Shown here in pieces: positions 23,868-32,242 of a stretch of 64,000 nt of DNA. The DNA comes from JAFAFN01 sp963707555 (GTDB taxonomy: Bacteria; Actinomycetota; Acidimicrobiia; Acidimicrobiales; Microtrichaceae), in contig CAVPQM010000017.1 in NCBI GenBank assembly GCA_963707555.1, forward strand, positions 62,001 to 126,000, given 5' to 3'. A program made the translations under genes and the position numbers. Within the stretch, counting starts at the first letter, position 1, and the number at the start of each line of letters is the position of its first letter. The notes under the pieces are model-generated. The model saw only the letters and a list, made by a program, of their open reading frames with translations, ran no database searches and was not told where the DNA came from.

Positions 23868-24548
23868 TCACACGCCCACCTCGGCGAGGACCACCGCAGC
23901 GTCCTCGACCATGCCCACGTAGAACGGACCGAACTCGCCGTACTGGGCCGAGGCGACGTCGTAGCGCATCGTGTAGACGATCTCCTTGACGTCGTCGGGG
24001 TGCACGCAGAACAGCGTCACGCCCCACTCGTACTCGTCGAGACCCGTCGATCCGGTGATGAGCTGCGTCACACGCCCGGCGAACTTGCGGCCCGACGCGC
24101 CGTGCTCGTACATGAGCTCCTTGCGACGGTCGAAGTCGAGCTCGTACCAGTTCGCGCCCACGTTGCGGCGCTTCGACATCGGGTAGAAGCAGAATGCCGG
24201 CTTCCCCTCGGGCGGCAGCTGCGGGTACAGGCGGGCCTGCTGCATCTCCTCGGGCAGTCCCGTGGCGTACTCCGAGGTCTCGGTCAGCGACAGGTAGGAG
24301 TCGACCAGGTCGAGGCCGGCGGCGACGAGCGCCGTCTGCAGCCGCCGCAGACGCCACTGATCGGTCGACAGCACCATCACCGCGATGTCGGCCTTGTGCC
24401 CGAGCAGCGCAGCGGTCACCACCTGGTCGCCACCCTCGCGAGCCTCGTCGATGGCCGCCAGCACGCCGTCCGAGTCGGTCAAGGGTCCGGCCACGAAGAA
24501 CAGGTGCAACACGTTGAGACCGATGGAGGGGGATGCAGGCGCAGGCAT
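23868..24548 (-). CDS. chdC: coproheme decarboxylase ChdC (HemQ, chlorite dismutase family)
   Basis: A 226-residue member of the chlorite dismutase superfamily. The catalytic Tyr lies in FCFYPMSKRR and the proximal His in MYEHGASGRKFAGRV, both as in the haem-forming ChdC proteins and not as in true chlorite dismutases. It converts coproheme to haem b with peroxide, the last step of the coproporphyrin pathway whose earlier genes are at 666-4078. TAGGAT lies six bases upstream of the ATG. It heads a three-gene unit with lmeA-like and hypothetical genes. Confidence 0.9.
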   Translation of the reverse strand: MPAPASPSIGLNVLHLFFVAGPLTDSDGVLAAIDEAREGGDQVVTAALLGHKADIAVMVLSTDQWRLRRLQTALVAAGLDLVDSYLSLTETSEYATGLPEEMQQARLYPQLPPEGKPAFCFYPMSKRRNVGANWYELDFDRRKELMYEHGASGRKFAGRVTQLITGSTGLDEYEWGVTLFCVHPDDVKEIVYTMRYDVASAQYGEFGPFYVGMVEDAAVVLAEVGV

Positions 24549-24554
24549 GCCCAG

Positions 24555-24560
24555 ATCCTA
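24555..24560 (-). promoter_or_regulatory. leaderless -10 hexamer (TAGGAT) for chdC
   Basis: TAGGAT on the minus strand is six bases before the ATG at 24548. Confidence 0.6.
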
Positions 24561-24656
24561 CGGGCTGCCACCAGGTGCTCCGATGCCGGCTGTGACCGAC
24601 ATCAGAGCACCCGAGGTGCGACGGGAGTCGCCGGTCGGGGCCGCCGACCGGAGCGG

Positions 24657-26274
24657 TCAGAAGTCGCCGTCGGGGGAGGAGAACGTCGGCGCCTCGACCG
24701 GGGCGTCGGTGATGACCGCCTCGGTCGTGAGGAACAACCCTGCGATCGACGCAGCGTTCTGCAGGGCCGAGCGGGTCACCTTCGCCGCGTCGATGATGCC
24801 GGCCGCGACCAGGTTCTCGTACTCGCCGGTCGCGGCGTTGTAGCCCTCGGCCGGATCGGTCAGCGCACGGACCTTCGACACGACGACCGCACCGTCCTGG
24901 CCGGCGTTCTCCGCGATCTGGCGCAACGGCCCCTCGAGCGAGCTCGCGATGATCCGTGCGCCGATGGCCTCGTCGTCGCCGAGCGAGTCGACCAGGTCCT
25001 CGACCGCCGACTGTGCACGCAGCAGGGTGACACCACCGCCGGCCACCACGCCCTCTTCGATCGCCGCCTTGGTCGTCGACACGGCGTCCTCGATGCGGTG
25101 CTTCTTCTCCTTCAGCTCGACCTCGGTCGCGGCGCCGACCTTCAGCACCGCCACGCCGCCGGACAGCTTCGCCAGGCGCTCCTGGAGCTTCTCGGCGTCG
25201 TAGTCGGAGTCGGTCCGGTCGATCTCGGCCTTGATCTGCCGCGATGCGGCCGGCGATCTCGTCGGCCGAGCCGCGACCGTTGATGAGGGTCGTCTCGTCC
25301 TTGCCGACGACGACACGGTCGGCCTCTCCGAGCACGTCGAGCCCGATGGACTCCAGCTGCAGCCCGACCTCTTCGGAGACGACCTGCCCGCCGGTGAGGA
25401 TCGCCATGTCGGCGAGCATGGCCTTGCGACGATCGCCGAAGCCGGGGGCCTTGACCGCCACCGAGGCGAAGGTGCCACGGATCTTGTTGACGACCAGCGC
25501 AGCGAGCGCCTCGCCGTCGACGTCCTCGGCCACCACCACGAGCGGACGCGACGTCTGCATGACCTTCTCGAGCAGCGGCACCAGGTCGCGCAGGTTCGAC
25601 ACCTTGGAGCTGACCAGGAGCAGGTACGGGTTCTCGAGCACCGCTTCCATCCGGTCGGTGTCGGTGACCATGTACGGCGAGATGTACCCCTTGTCGAAGC
25701 GCATGCCCTCGACCAGGTCCATGTCGATGCCGAAGGTGTTCGACTCCTCGACGGTGATCACACCGTCCTTGCCGACCTTGTCGATCGCCTCGGAGATGAT
25801 CCGGCCGATCTCCGGATCGGCCGCCGAGATGCCGGCGACCTGGGCGATCTGGTCCTTGGAGTCCACGTCGACGGCCAGGTCGGCGATCCGGGTGGTCGCC
25901 GCCGCCACGGCCGCCTCGATGCCGCGCTTCACACCGACCGGGTTGGCGCCCGCAGCCAGGTTGCGAAGGCCCTGACCGACCATCGACCAGGCGAGCACCG
26001 TGGCGGTGGTCGTGCCGTCGCCCGCCACGTCGTCGGTCTTCTTCGCGACTTCCTTCACCAGGCTGGCGCCGATGTTCTCGTAGGGGTCGTCGAGCTCGAT
26101 GTCCTTCGCGATCGACACGCCGTCGTTGGTGATCGTGGGCGCTCCCCACGCCTTGTCGAGCACCACGTTGCGGCCCTTCGGGCCGAGGGTGACCCGCACC
26201 GCGTCGGCGAGCTGGTTCACACCCGACTCGAGCTTGCGTCGGGCATCGTCGTCGAAGGAGATCGTCTTGGCCAT
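24657..26274 (-). CDS. groEL: chaperonin GroEL (one frameshift)
   Basis: About 538 residues after correction. The start AKTISFDDDARRKLESGVNQ, the ATP-site motif VAGDGTTTATVLA, and the C-terminal VAGGGVTLLRA are typical. Frame changes near 25243, between GRI and QIKAEIDRTDSDYD. The protein ends EAPTFSSPDGDF, without the usual Gly-Gly-Met tail that lines the cavity floor. No groES gene adjoins it, so this is probably a second, separately expressed GroEL. A half CIRCE-like element (TAGCACTC at 26285-26292) lies just upstream, but no second arm. ATG at 26274 is the only sensible start. Confidence 0.93.
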
Positions 26275-26349
26275 GAGCCCGTTGTAGCACTCGTGTCGAG
26301 CGGCTGCCGAGGCCACTTCCGGCGGAGCGAGCGGCGACGCGGCCGCTGC

Positions 26350-26700
26350 TCAGTTGTCGTCGGCAGGGTCGCGGATCACGGCCATCGAACGCGACGGATC
26401 GTCGGGATCGAGGTAGAGCTCGATCGGGCGGCGAGGCGGCTCACCGTCGATGTGCTGTTCGACCACCGGACGGTCGTCCTTGGGCGGCTCGATGATGTCG
26501 CGGAGCCCCAGCATGCCCGCCGCGAGCAGCGATGCACCGGCGGACTTGCGGTACTTCGACGGGATACGGTCCGCCGTTCGTGGTGGCTCCGGCAACGGCA
26601 GCACGCCGGGTGGCGCGTCGGGTCCGTACAGGTCCTCGTCGGACAGCCGCGACTCGCCGTCCTGACCCGCCACCGGCGCCCCGAACTCGTCGTCGTCCAT
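26350..26700 (-). CDS. acidic hypothetical protein, 116 aa
   Basis: I do not recognise this protein. It begins with a very acidic, Pro-rich half (DEFGAPVAGQDGESRLSDED), then a short basic stretch SKYRKSAGASLLAAGMLGLRD that may touch a membrane or partner, and an acidic tail ending IRDPADDN. It lies upstream of groEL on the same strand, 75 bases away. TACAGT six bases before the ATG at 26700 supports a leaderless start. Confidence 0.6.
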   Translation of the reverse strand: MDDDEFGAPVAGQDGESRLSDEDLYGPDAPPGVLPLPEPPRTADRIPSKYRKSAGASLLAAGMLGLRDIIEPPKDDRPVVEQHIDGEPPRRPIELYLDPDDPSRSMAVIRDPADDN

Positions 26701-26706
26701 GCCCCG

Positions 26707-26712
26707 ACTGTA
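26707..26712 (-). promoter_or_regulatory. leaderless -10 hexamer (TACAGT) for the acidic hypothetical gene
   Basis: TACAGT on the minus strand is six bases before the ATG at 26700. Confidence 0.5.
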
Positions 26713-26726
26713 GGACGGGACGACGA

Positions 26727-27002
26727 TCAGCCTCCGGCGACGGCTGGGATGATCGAGACGGTCTCGCCGTCGGGCACCGGCGTGCCGACACCGTCGAGGT
26801 AACGCACGTCGTCGTCGGCCACGAACACGTTCACGAACCGACGAAGGCCACCCTCGTCGTCGAAGAGACGCTCCTTGAAGCCCGGGTGGGCGGCCTCGAG
26901 CGCCGTCAGGACCTCACCGACCGTCGCACCCTCGACCTCGACCTGGGCCGATCCGCCGGTCAGTGTCCGCAGGGTCGTGGGAATTCGGATGGTCACGCTC
27001 AT
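26727..27002 (-). CDS. MoaD/ThiS-family ubiquitin-like sulfur carrier
   Basis: A 91-residue beta-grasp protein ending in the Gly-Gly that is adenylated and thiocarboxylated in this family (IIPAVAGG). It has the MoaD-like pattern VTIRIPTTLRTLTGG, ALEAAHPGFKERLFDDEGGLRRF and VNVFVADDDVRYLDG. Sulfur carriers of this type serve molybdopterin, thiamine or cysteine synthesis; the stretch LRRFVNVFVADDDVRYL is closest to CysO/MoaD-type proteins. No partner E1-like or cysteine synthase gene lies alongside, so the pathway is open. Confidence 0.8.
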   Translation of the reverse strand: MSVTIRIPTTLRTLTGGSAQVEVEGATVGEVLTALEAAHPGFKERLFDDEGGLRRFVNVFVADDDVRYLDGVGTPVPDGETVSIIPAVAGG

Positions 27003-27113
27003 CGGGGGTCCTCCATGTGTGCCGCCGGCGACGCCGTCGCATCGGGCGGGGTCGCCGGATGGTATCGGCACTGCAACCACGTCGGCACGCCTGCGCTTCC
27101 CGGGCAGCATCCC

Positions 27114-27159
27114 CACCGCCGCGTGACCGCCGCCCCCACCGCCGCGTGACCGCCGCCTC
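27114..27159. repeat. 23-bp direct repeat in the MoaD-gpgS spacer
   Basis: CACCGCCGCGTGACCGCCGCC occurs at 27114 and again at 27137, two tandem copies in the 203-base divergent spacer. The rest of the spacer holds a TACCGT (27172-27177) that could be the -10 for gpgS, and the gpgS ribosome site. Confidence 0.7.
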
Positions 27160-27205
27160 GGGGGAGCCACTACCGTGAGGCACGTCGGCCGAGGAGGTGA
27201 CGACG

Positions 27206-28153
27206 ATGACCACGGCGGAGCCGTCGGTGGAGCGCCTGTCTCCCGGCATTCGGAACTATCACCACGCCGCGTTCGACCTCCCGCGCCTGCTCGCGGCGAA
27301 GGGCACCACGACCGTCTCGGTCTGCCTGCCCGCTCGCAACGAGGCCACCACGGTCGGCACGATCGTCGCGACGCTGCGCGACGAGCTGCTCGACACCGGC
27401 GTGATCGACGAGATCGTCGTCATCGACGACCACTCGACCGACGACACCGCCGTCGTCGCCCGAGCGGCGGGCGCGGTCGTCGTCGACTCCGCGTCGGTCC
27501 TGCCGTCGTACGGCGGCGGGCACGGCAAGGGCGAGGTGCTCTGGAAGTCGCTCTACGTCACCGAGGGCGACATCGTCGTGTGGTGCGACGCCGACATCTC
27601 CCAGTTCGGGGCCCGCTTCGTCACCGGCCTGCTCGGACCGCTGCTGTGCGAACCCGACGTCGACGTCGCCAAGGGCTACTACCACCGACCCGAGTTCGAG
27701 CGCGAGGGCGGAGGTCGCGTGACCGAGCTCGTCGCCCGCCCGCTCATGTCGCTGCTCTTCCCGGAGCTCACGCCGCTGTACCAGCCGCTCTCGGGTGAAT
27801 ACGGCGGCCGACGCTCCGTCCTCGAACGCCTCCCGTTCGTCCAGGGCTACGGCGTCGACATGGGGCTGCTGATCGACCTGTCCCAGCGCTTCGGGGTGTC
27901 CGGGCTGGTCCAGGTCGACCTCGACGTGCGCCACCACCGCAACCGCAGCCTGAGTGACCTGTCGCCCCAGGCGCTCGCGATCGTGCAGACCATGCTGCGC
28001 CGGGTCGACCCGACGCTGGTGCCGACGGTCGCCGAGCTGATCCGTCCCGGTCGCGAGATCGTGACCGTCGACGTCGCGGAACGCCCGCCGATGATCGAGG
28101 TCGAGGGTTACGCCGGTCGACGCGCACGTCTCAGCATCGCCGGCGAGCCCTGA
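27206..28153 (+). CDS. gpgS: glucosyl-3-phosphoglycerate synthase (GpgS, GT81)
   Basis: A 315-residue GT-A enzyme. The start of the fold is TTVSVCLPARNEATTVG, followed by VIDDHSTDDTA, and the metal-binding motif is CDADISQF (DxD, about residues 129-131). SGEYGGRRSVLERLPF and GYGVDMGLLIDL match the GpgS acceptor region. It makes glucosyl-3-phosphoglycerate from NDP-glucose and 3-phosphoglycerate, the first step to glucosylglycerate or methylglucose polysaccharide. A strong GAGGAGG lies seven bases before the ATG at 27206, so this gene is leadered. The glycerate kinase next to it is convergent. Confidence 0.88.
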   Translation: MTTAEPSVERLSPGIRNYHHAAFDLPRLLAAKGTTTVSVCLPARNEATTVGTIVATLRDELLDTGVIDEIVVIDDHSTDDTAVVARAAGAVVVDSASVLPSYGGGHGKGEVLWKSLYVTEGDIVVWCDADISQFGARFVTGLLGPLLCEPDVDVAKGYYHRPEFEREGGGRVTELVARPLMSLLFPELTPLYQPLSGEYGGRRSVLERLPFVQGYGVDMGLLIDLSQRFGVSGLVQVDLDVRHHRNRSLSDLSPQALAIVQTMLRRVDPTLVPTVAELIRPGREIVTVDVAERPPMIEVEGYAGRRARLSIAGEP

Positions 28154-28169
28154 GCCGTCGCCGAGGCGT

Positions 28170-29163
28170 TCAGCCGAGCACACGCTCGAGCAGCAGCGGC
28201 ACCGCGTCGCCGAGCGCGGCGTCGGTCGCACCCGTGGCGCGCGCCCGGCCGAACTCCTCGACGAGCGACACGGTGGGCAGCGGCACCTCGATGCCGTCGA
28301 GCACCTCGCCCACGATCGCCCCGACCGGCACCCCGAGCGACGACGCCAGGTCGTGCACGCCGCCGACGACCTTGCCGTCGAAGGACTCGTCGTCCATCAG
28401 CCCCTCGCCGGTGATCACCAGGTCGGCCCCGTCGACGAGCTCGTCCAGGTCGAGGTGGTCGGCGACCAGGTCGAAGCCGTCGATCAACGTCGGCGCCCGC
28501 CGCGGCGAGCCCGCCGGCGAGTCCACCCGCAGCGCCCGCGCCCTCGAGCTCGGCGACGTCGACGCCGTACTCGTCGAGGTAGACCTGCACCAGACGTTCC
28601 AGCCGACGTTCGAGCAGCTCGACCTGCGCGGGTGTCGCTCCCTTCTGCGGGGCGAAGACCCTGGCCGCGTCGACGAAGCCGAGGCGCACGTCGCACGCGA
28701 CGACCAGCTCGACGCCGCGCAGGCGATGCAGCGGCACCATGGCCCGCAGGGCTCCGAGCCCGCCGTCGGTCGTCGCCGAACCGCCCACACCGACCACGAT
28801 CCGCTTCGCGCCGGCGTCGAGCGCCGCGACGACCAGCTCGCCGGTGCCGTAGGTCGACGCGGCGATCGGATCGTTGCCCTCGGCCCCGCCCACGAGCGCC
28901 AGCCCGGAGGCCTGCGCCATCTCGATCACCGCGGTGCGGCTCGCCAACCGCCACGCCGCCTCGACCGGGTCGCCGAGCGGGTCGCTCACCGTCGTGGTGC
29001 GGTTCGCGCCGCCGAGCACGTCGAGCAACCCCTCGCCGCCGTCGGCCATCGGCAGCGCCACGGCGTCATGACCCAGCGCCTCGACGGCCGCCGCGATCAC
29101 CGCGGCGGCACCGGCAGCAGTGGCGGTGCCCCTGAACTTGTCCGGTGCCACGACGACTCTCAC
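28170..29163 (-). CDS. glxK: glycerate kinase, GlxK type (one frameshift)
   Basis: About 331 residues after correction. The N-terminal VVVAPDKFRGTATAAGAAAVI and ALPMADGGEGLLDVL are family signatures, as is GVGGSATTDGGLGAL. One extra G near 28487 shifts frame; removing it gives AAAGATLIDGFDLVADH, and the C-terminal half contains DLVITGEGLMDDESFDGK-like sequence. It phosphorylates D-glycerate with ATP. Next to gpgS it could supply phosphoglycerate or recycle glycerate released from glucosylglycerate. Start GTG at 29163 follows TAGGCT at seven bases. Confidence 0.88.
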
Positions 29164-29170
29164 GGCGGTG

Positions 29171-29176
29171 AGCCTA
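29171..29176 (-). promoter_or_regulatory. leaderless -10 hexamer (TAGGCT) for glycerate kinase
   Basis: TAGGCT on the minus strand is seven bases before the GTG at 29163. Confidence 0.5.
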
Positions 29177-29235
29177 CGGCGACACCCGGACCTGGCTCCC
29201 GCTGCGCTGCGGCGATCGAGCACCCACCGCACACC

Positions 29236-29241
29236 TAGGGT
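29236..29241 (+). promoter_or_regulatory. leaderless -10 hexamer (TAGGGT) for the GT20 gene
   Basis: TAGGGT lies eight bases before the ATG at 29250, divergent from the glycerate kinase promoter 60 bases away. Confidence 0.5.
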
Positions 29242-29249
29242 GGTCGGCC

Positions 29250-30644
29250 ATGTCCACCGGCCGGCCCGTCGTGATCGTCTCCAACCGCGGGCCGCTCAGC
29301 TACCGCATCGTCGACGGCGAGCTCGTCGCCCGACGAGGCGCCGGAGGACTGGTGTCGGGTCTGGCGCCGCTCGTCGAGGAGGGCCACGCACGCTGGATCG
29401 CCGCCGCGCTCTCCGACGGCGACCGTGCGGCCGCCCTGGGTGGCGGGACTACTGCCGGAAGGACCTCTGCCGAGGGCCTGTCGGTCGACCTGCTCGCCGT
29501 CGATCCCGACGACCTGCAGCAGGCCTACGACGTCATCTCGAACCAGACGCTGTGGTTCCTGCACCACGGGCTCTACGACCTGACCCGCGAACCGGCCTAC
29601 GACCCCGGCTGGTGGGACGCGTGGGCCGCGTACCGCCGGGTGAACGAGGCGTTCGCCCGGGCGGTGGTCGACACCGCCGCCGAGGGCGCCGCGGTGCTCG
29701 TGCAGGACTACCACCTGACGCTGCTCGGGCCGACGGTCGCGGCGCACCGCCCGGACCTGTCGCTCGTCCACTTCCACCACACACCCTTCGCCGGCCCCGA
29801 CACGCTCCGGGTGATGCCACCTGCGGCCCGCGACGAGATGCTCGTGGCGCTGTCGTCGCTGCACGCCTGCGGGTTCCACACCCGGGACTGGGCATCGAAC
29901 TTCCGCGCGGATGTCGAGCGGTGGGTCGGCGACGACACCGCCGCCACGGTGTTCGAGTCGTCGCTGTCCACCGACCCCGACGACATCCGCGCCACGGCCG
30001 CGTCGGGCGCGTGCCAGGAGCAGTTCGAGGCGATCGAGCGTCGCCTCGACGGTCGTCGGCTGATCGTCCGCGTCGACCGCATGGAGCTGTCGAAGAACAT
30101 CGTGCGGGGGTTCCTCGCCTTCGACCTGCTGCTCGAGCGGCGCCCCGACCTGCGTGGCCGGGTCGTGTTCCTGGCGTGCTGCTACCCGTCGCGTGAGAAC
30201 GTGCCGGCGTACGCCCGCTACCGCGACGAGGTCGAGGCCGCCGCCCGGTCGATCAACGACCGCTGGGGCACCGACGACTGGAGCCCGATCGAGCTCGAGA
30301 CCGACGACGACTACCCGCGTTCGGTCGCCGCGCTGCGCCGCTACGACGTGCTGCTCGTCAACCCGATCCGCGACGGCCTCAACCTGGTCGCGAAGGAGGG
30401 TCCGCTGGTCAACGAGCGCGACGGTCGCGTCGTGCTGTCGACCGAGGCGGGTGCGTGGTCGGAGTTGGCGCCGGCCGTGCGGGGCGTCGCACCGTTCGAC
30501 CTGTCCGACACCGCCGACGCGCTGGCCGAGGCGCTCGACCTGCCCGCAGCGACGAGCGCCACGAACGCCGCAGCGCTCCGAGCGCTGGTCGAACGTCGCA
30601 CCCCCGCCGACTGGCTGGCGGACCAGCTGCGCGCAGCCGACTGA
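29250..30644 (+). CDS. GT20-family (trehalose-6-phosphate synthase-like) glycosyltransferase, atypical
   Basis: A 464-residue GT20 protein. The N-terminal NRGPLSYR and GGLVSGLAPL, the central VQDYHLTLLG, and DGLNLVAKEGPLV near the end are family motifs. The segment usually reading W-P-L-F-H is LWFLHHGLYDL, and the usual D-R-L-D-Y-S-K-G is DRMELSKNIVRGF. Both changes resemble the VldE/glucosylglycerol-phosphate side of GT20 rather than OtsA. So the sugar acceptor may not be glucose-6-phosphate. It is convergent with a trehalose-phosphatase-like gene. Cytoplasmic. Confidence 0.8.
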   Translation: MSTGRPVVIVSNRGPLSYRIVDGELVARRGAGGLVSGLAPLVEEGHARWIAAALSDGDRAAALGGGTTAGRTSAEGLSVDLLAVDPDDLQQAYDVISNQTLWFLHHGLYDLTREPAYDPGWWDAWAAYRRVNEAFARAVVDTAAEGAAVLVQDYHLTLLGPTVAAHRPDLSLVHFHHTPFAGPDTLRVMPPAARDEMLVALSSLHACGFHTRDWASNFRADVERWVGDDTAATVFESSLSTDPDDIRATAASGACQEQFEAIERRLDGRRLIVRVDRMELSKNIVRGFLAFDLLLERRPDLRGRVVFLACCYPSRENVPAYARYRDEVEAAARSINDRWGTDDWSPIELETDDDYPRSVAALRRYDVLLVNPIRDGLNLVAKEGPLVNERDGRVVLSTEAGAWSELAPAVRGVAPFDLSDTADALAEALDLPAATSATNAAALRALVERRTPADWLADQLRAAD

Positions 30645-30648
30645 CGAT

Positions 30649-30668
30649 CCCGGGGCGCCGACCCCGAG
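30649..30668. terminator. weak GC hairpin between the GT20 and phosphatase genes
   Basis: CGGGG (30651-30655) can pair with CCCCG (30662-30666) around six bases, between two convergent stops. There is no T-run. A bidirectional terminator is possible but weakly supported. Confidence 0.3.
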
Positions 30669-30677
30669 GGACTCGCC

Positions 30678-31433
30678 TCAGTCGAGCAGGGATCGCAGCA
30701 GGCCGAGCGAGCCCGCCGGACCGTCGACCATGACATCCGCCCGGTCGCGGAGCTCGGCCGAGAGCTCGTCGCTGTCGACCGCGATCTTCCACACCGATCG
30801 ACCCTCGGCCGCGAGCGCGTCCAGCGCGTCGAACGCCGGCAGGTCACCCACGTCGTCGCCCAGGTAGATCACCGTGCCGTCGGACCCGGCGGCCAGGCGG
30901 CGCAGTGCGGTCCCCTTGTCCTCGTCGATCGGAGGGTGCAGCTCGACGCTGCGACGGGCGGAACGGACCTCCAGCCCCGACTGGGCGGCGACCGCTGCCG
31001 CGTACGCGTCGACCTGCTCGGCGAGCTCCGGACGGGTCCGGTAGTGCAGCGTGATCGACAGCTCCTTGAGCTCGACGAGCATGCCGTCGGGCCCCTGGCT
31101 CTCGGCACCGAGCGCGACGTCGCGCATCGTCTCGCGCCAGGCTCCGGCGTTCGGGTGCTCGACCAGTTCGCCGTGACGGCGCATCTCCAGGCCGTACAGA
31201 CCGACGATCGTCAGGTCATCGGGGAGATGCGACCGCAGGAACGACAGCGGTCTCCCGGAGACGACTGCGACCTCGTGGCCACGCTCGGCCAGCGCGGCCA
31301 GCGTCGCCACGGCGCCCTCGATGGGACGGGCCGCGGCCGGATCGGCGACGATCGGCGCCAGCGTGCCGTCGAAGTCGGTCGCCACCAGCGAGCCCGTCGC
31401 CAGGCGCGGACCTGCGGAGCGATCGTCGGGCAT
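30678..31433 (-). CDS. otsB: trehalose-6-phosphate phosphatase (OtsB family)
   Basis: A 251-residue HAD-type phosphatase. Motif I is VATDFDGTLAPI (nucleophile Asp and acid/base Asp at about residues 20 and 22), then VVSGRPLSFLRSHLP, the cap region YGLEMRRHGE, the Lys in DEDKGTALRRL and motif IV YLGDDVGDLPAFDAL. It removes phosphate from trehalose-6-phosphate or a similar sugar phosphate and probably acts on the product of the convergent GT20 enzyme. It lies 15 bases after the LytR_C gene on the same strand. Confidence 0.88.
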   Translation of the reverse strand: MPDDRSAGPRLATGSLVATDFDGTLAPIVADPAAARPIEGAVATLAALAERGHEVAVVSGRPLSFLRSHLPDDLTIVGLYGLEMRRHGELVEHPNAGAWRETMRDVALGAESQGPDGMLVELKELSITLHYRTRPELAEQVDAYAAAVAAQSGLEVRSARRSVELHPPIDEDKGTALRRLAAGSDGTVIYLGDDVGDLPAFDALDALAAEGRSVWKIAVDSDELSAELRDRADVMVDGPAGSLGLLRSLLD

Positions 31434-31448
31434 CGGTCGACGACCGGG

Positions 31449-32138
31449 TCAGTCGGCGTTGCTGGTGCCGGCGACCGTGGTGGTCGTGTCCCCGCCGGCG
31501 GTCGTGGTCGTGGCGTCGCCGCCCGAACCCGAGTCGCCGCCGGCGACGGTCGTGGTCGTCGCGCCGCCCGCACCGCGGTCGACGGTGCCCTGCACGTCCG
31601 GACCGAGCACCACTGCGACGTTCGTGTCGGCCGGGAACTCGGTGGGGACCTTCGCCAGGCTGGTGCCGGGGGTCGGCATGGCCTGGACCGAGGTCGGCGG
31701 CAGCGCGAACAGTCCGGCGATCGCTGCGGCGTCGGCTTCGAAGCCCGGTGCGAAGTAGACGGTCGTCGTCGGCGCCTGGGCCGCCGCGGTGATCGCGGTG
31801 GTGTTGGTGTAGCCGGCGACGCTCAGGAACTGCTGCGCCTTGCCGGCGTAGCCGTTGATGCCGGCACCGTTGAGGGCGACGACCTTGAGGGCGGTCGGCG
31901 CGACGCTCGTCGACGGCGCCGCCGCCTCGGTGGTGGTGGTCGTCGAGGCGGCTGCCTCTTCGCCGGAGGCATCGATCGCGAGGTCGTCGGCGGGCTCGTC
32001 GAACCCGACGCCGCCTCCCTTGATGAGCAGGATCGCTCCGAGCACCACTGCGACGGCGACGAGGATCAGGCCTCGGGTCGCAGGGTTCGGCGCCGGGGCA
32101 CTCGGGCGCTGCTGGCGCGGGCGCTGCGTCGTGGTCAT
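31449..32138 (-). CDS. membrane-anchored LytR C-terminal domain protein
   Basis: A 229-residue protein with a cytoplasmic Pro/Arg tail, one membrane helix (GLILVAVAVVLGAILLI) and an outer LytR_C domain (VVALNGAGINGYAGKAQQFLSVAGY, TTVYFAPGFEADAAAIAGLF, NVAVVLGPDV). Ser/Thr-rich, Asp-rich spacers precede and follow the domain, including repeated TTTT and GGDS units. Such domains accompany cell-wall attachment enzymes in actinobacteria but lack the catalytic part here. It shares a strand with otsB and is divergent from the MauE-like gene. Confidence 0.8.
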   Translation of the reverse strand: MTTTQRPRQQRPSAPAPNPATRGLILVAVAVVLGAILLIKGGGVGFDEPADDLAIDASGEEAAASTTTTTEAAAPSTSVAPTALKVVALNGAGINGYAGKAQQFLSVAGYTNTTAITAAAQAPTTTVYFAPGFEADAAAIAGLFALPPTSVQAMPTPGTSLAKVPTEFPADTNVAVVLGPDVQGTVDRGAGGATTTTVAGGDSGSGGDATTTTAGGDTTTTVAGTSNAD

Positions 32139-32144
32139 CCCAGG

Positions 32145-32150
32145 ACCCTA
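32145..32150 (-). promoter_or_regulatory. leaderless -10 hexamer (TAGGGT) for the LytR_C gene
   Basis: TAGGGT on the minus strand is six bases before the ATG at 32138. Confidence 0.5.
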
Positions 32151-32205
32151 CTCCTCCACCGCCGGCCGATCGTGGCTGGCAGCCCCCCGGAACGACGGGG
32201 GGCCG

Positions 32206-32235
32206 CTGACAGGTCCGCCGGCGTGTGGTTACCCT
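32206..32235 (+). promoter_or_regulatory. promoter (CTGACA-N18-TACCCT) of the MauE-MauA-like unit
   Basis: CTGACA at 32206-32211 and TACCCT at 32230-32235 are 18 bases apart, and the GTG at 32243 follows after seven bases. This is a leaderless promoter, and it argues for GTG 32243 over the GTG at 32225. Confidence 0.55.
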
Positions 32236-32242
32236 GAAGCGG

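Noticed and set aside
24563..24656. A gene in the chdC-groEL spacer
   Set aside because: The 108-base gap between the chdC start and the groEL stop has no start codon with a usable frame and no RNA-like structure that I could see.
26285..26292. CIRCE (HrcA) operator before groEL
   Set aside because: Only one arm (TAGCACTC) is present; no matching arm lies nine bases away. It is noted as a half-site, not called.
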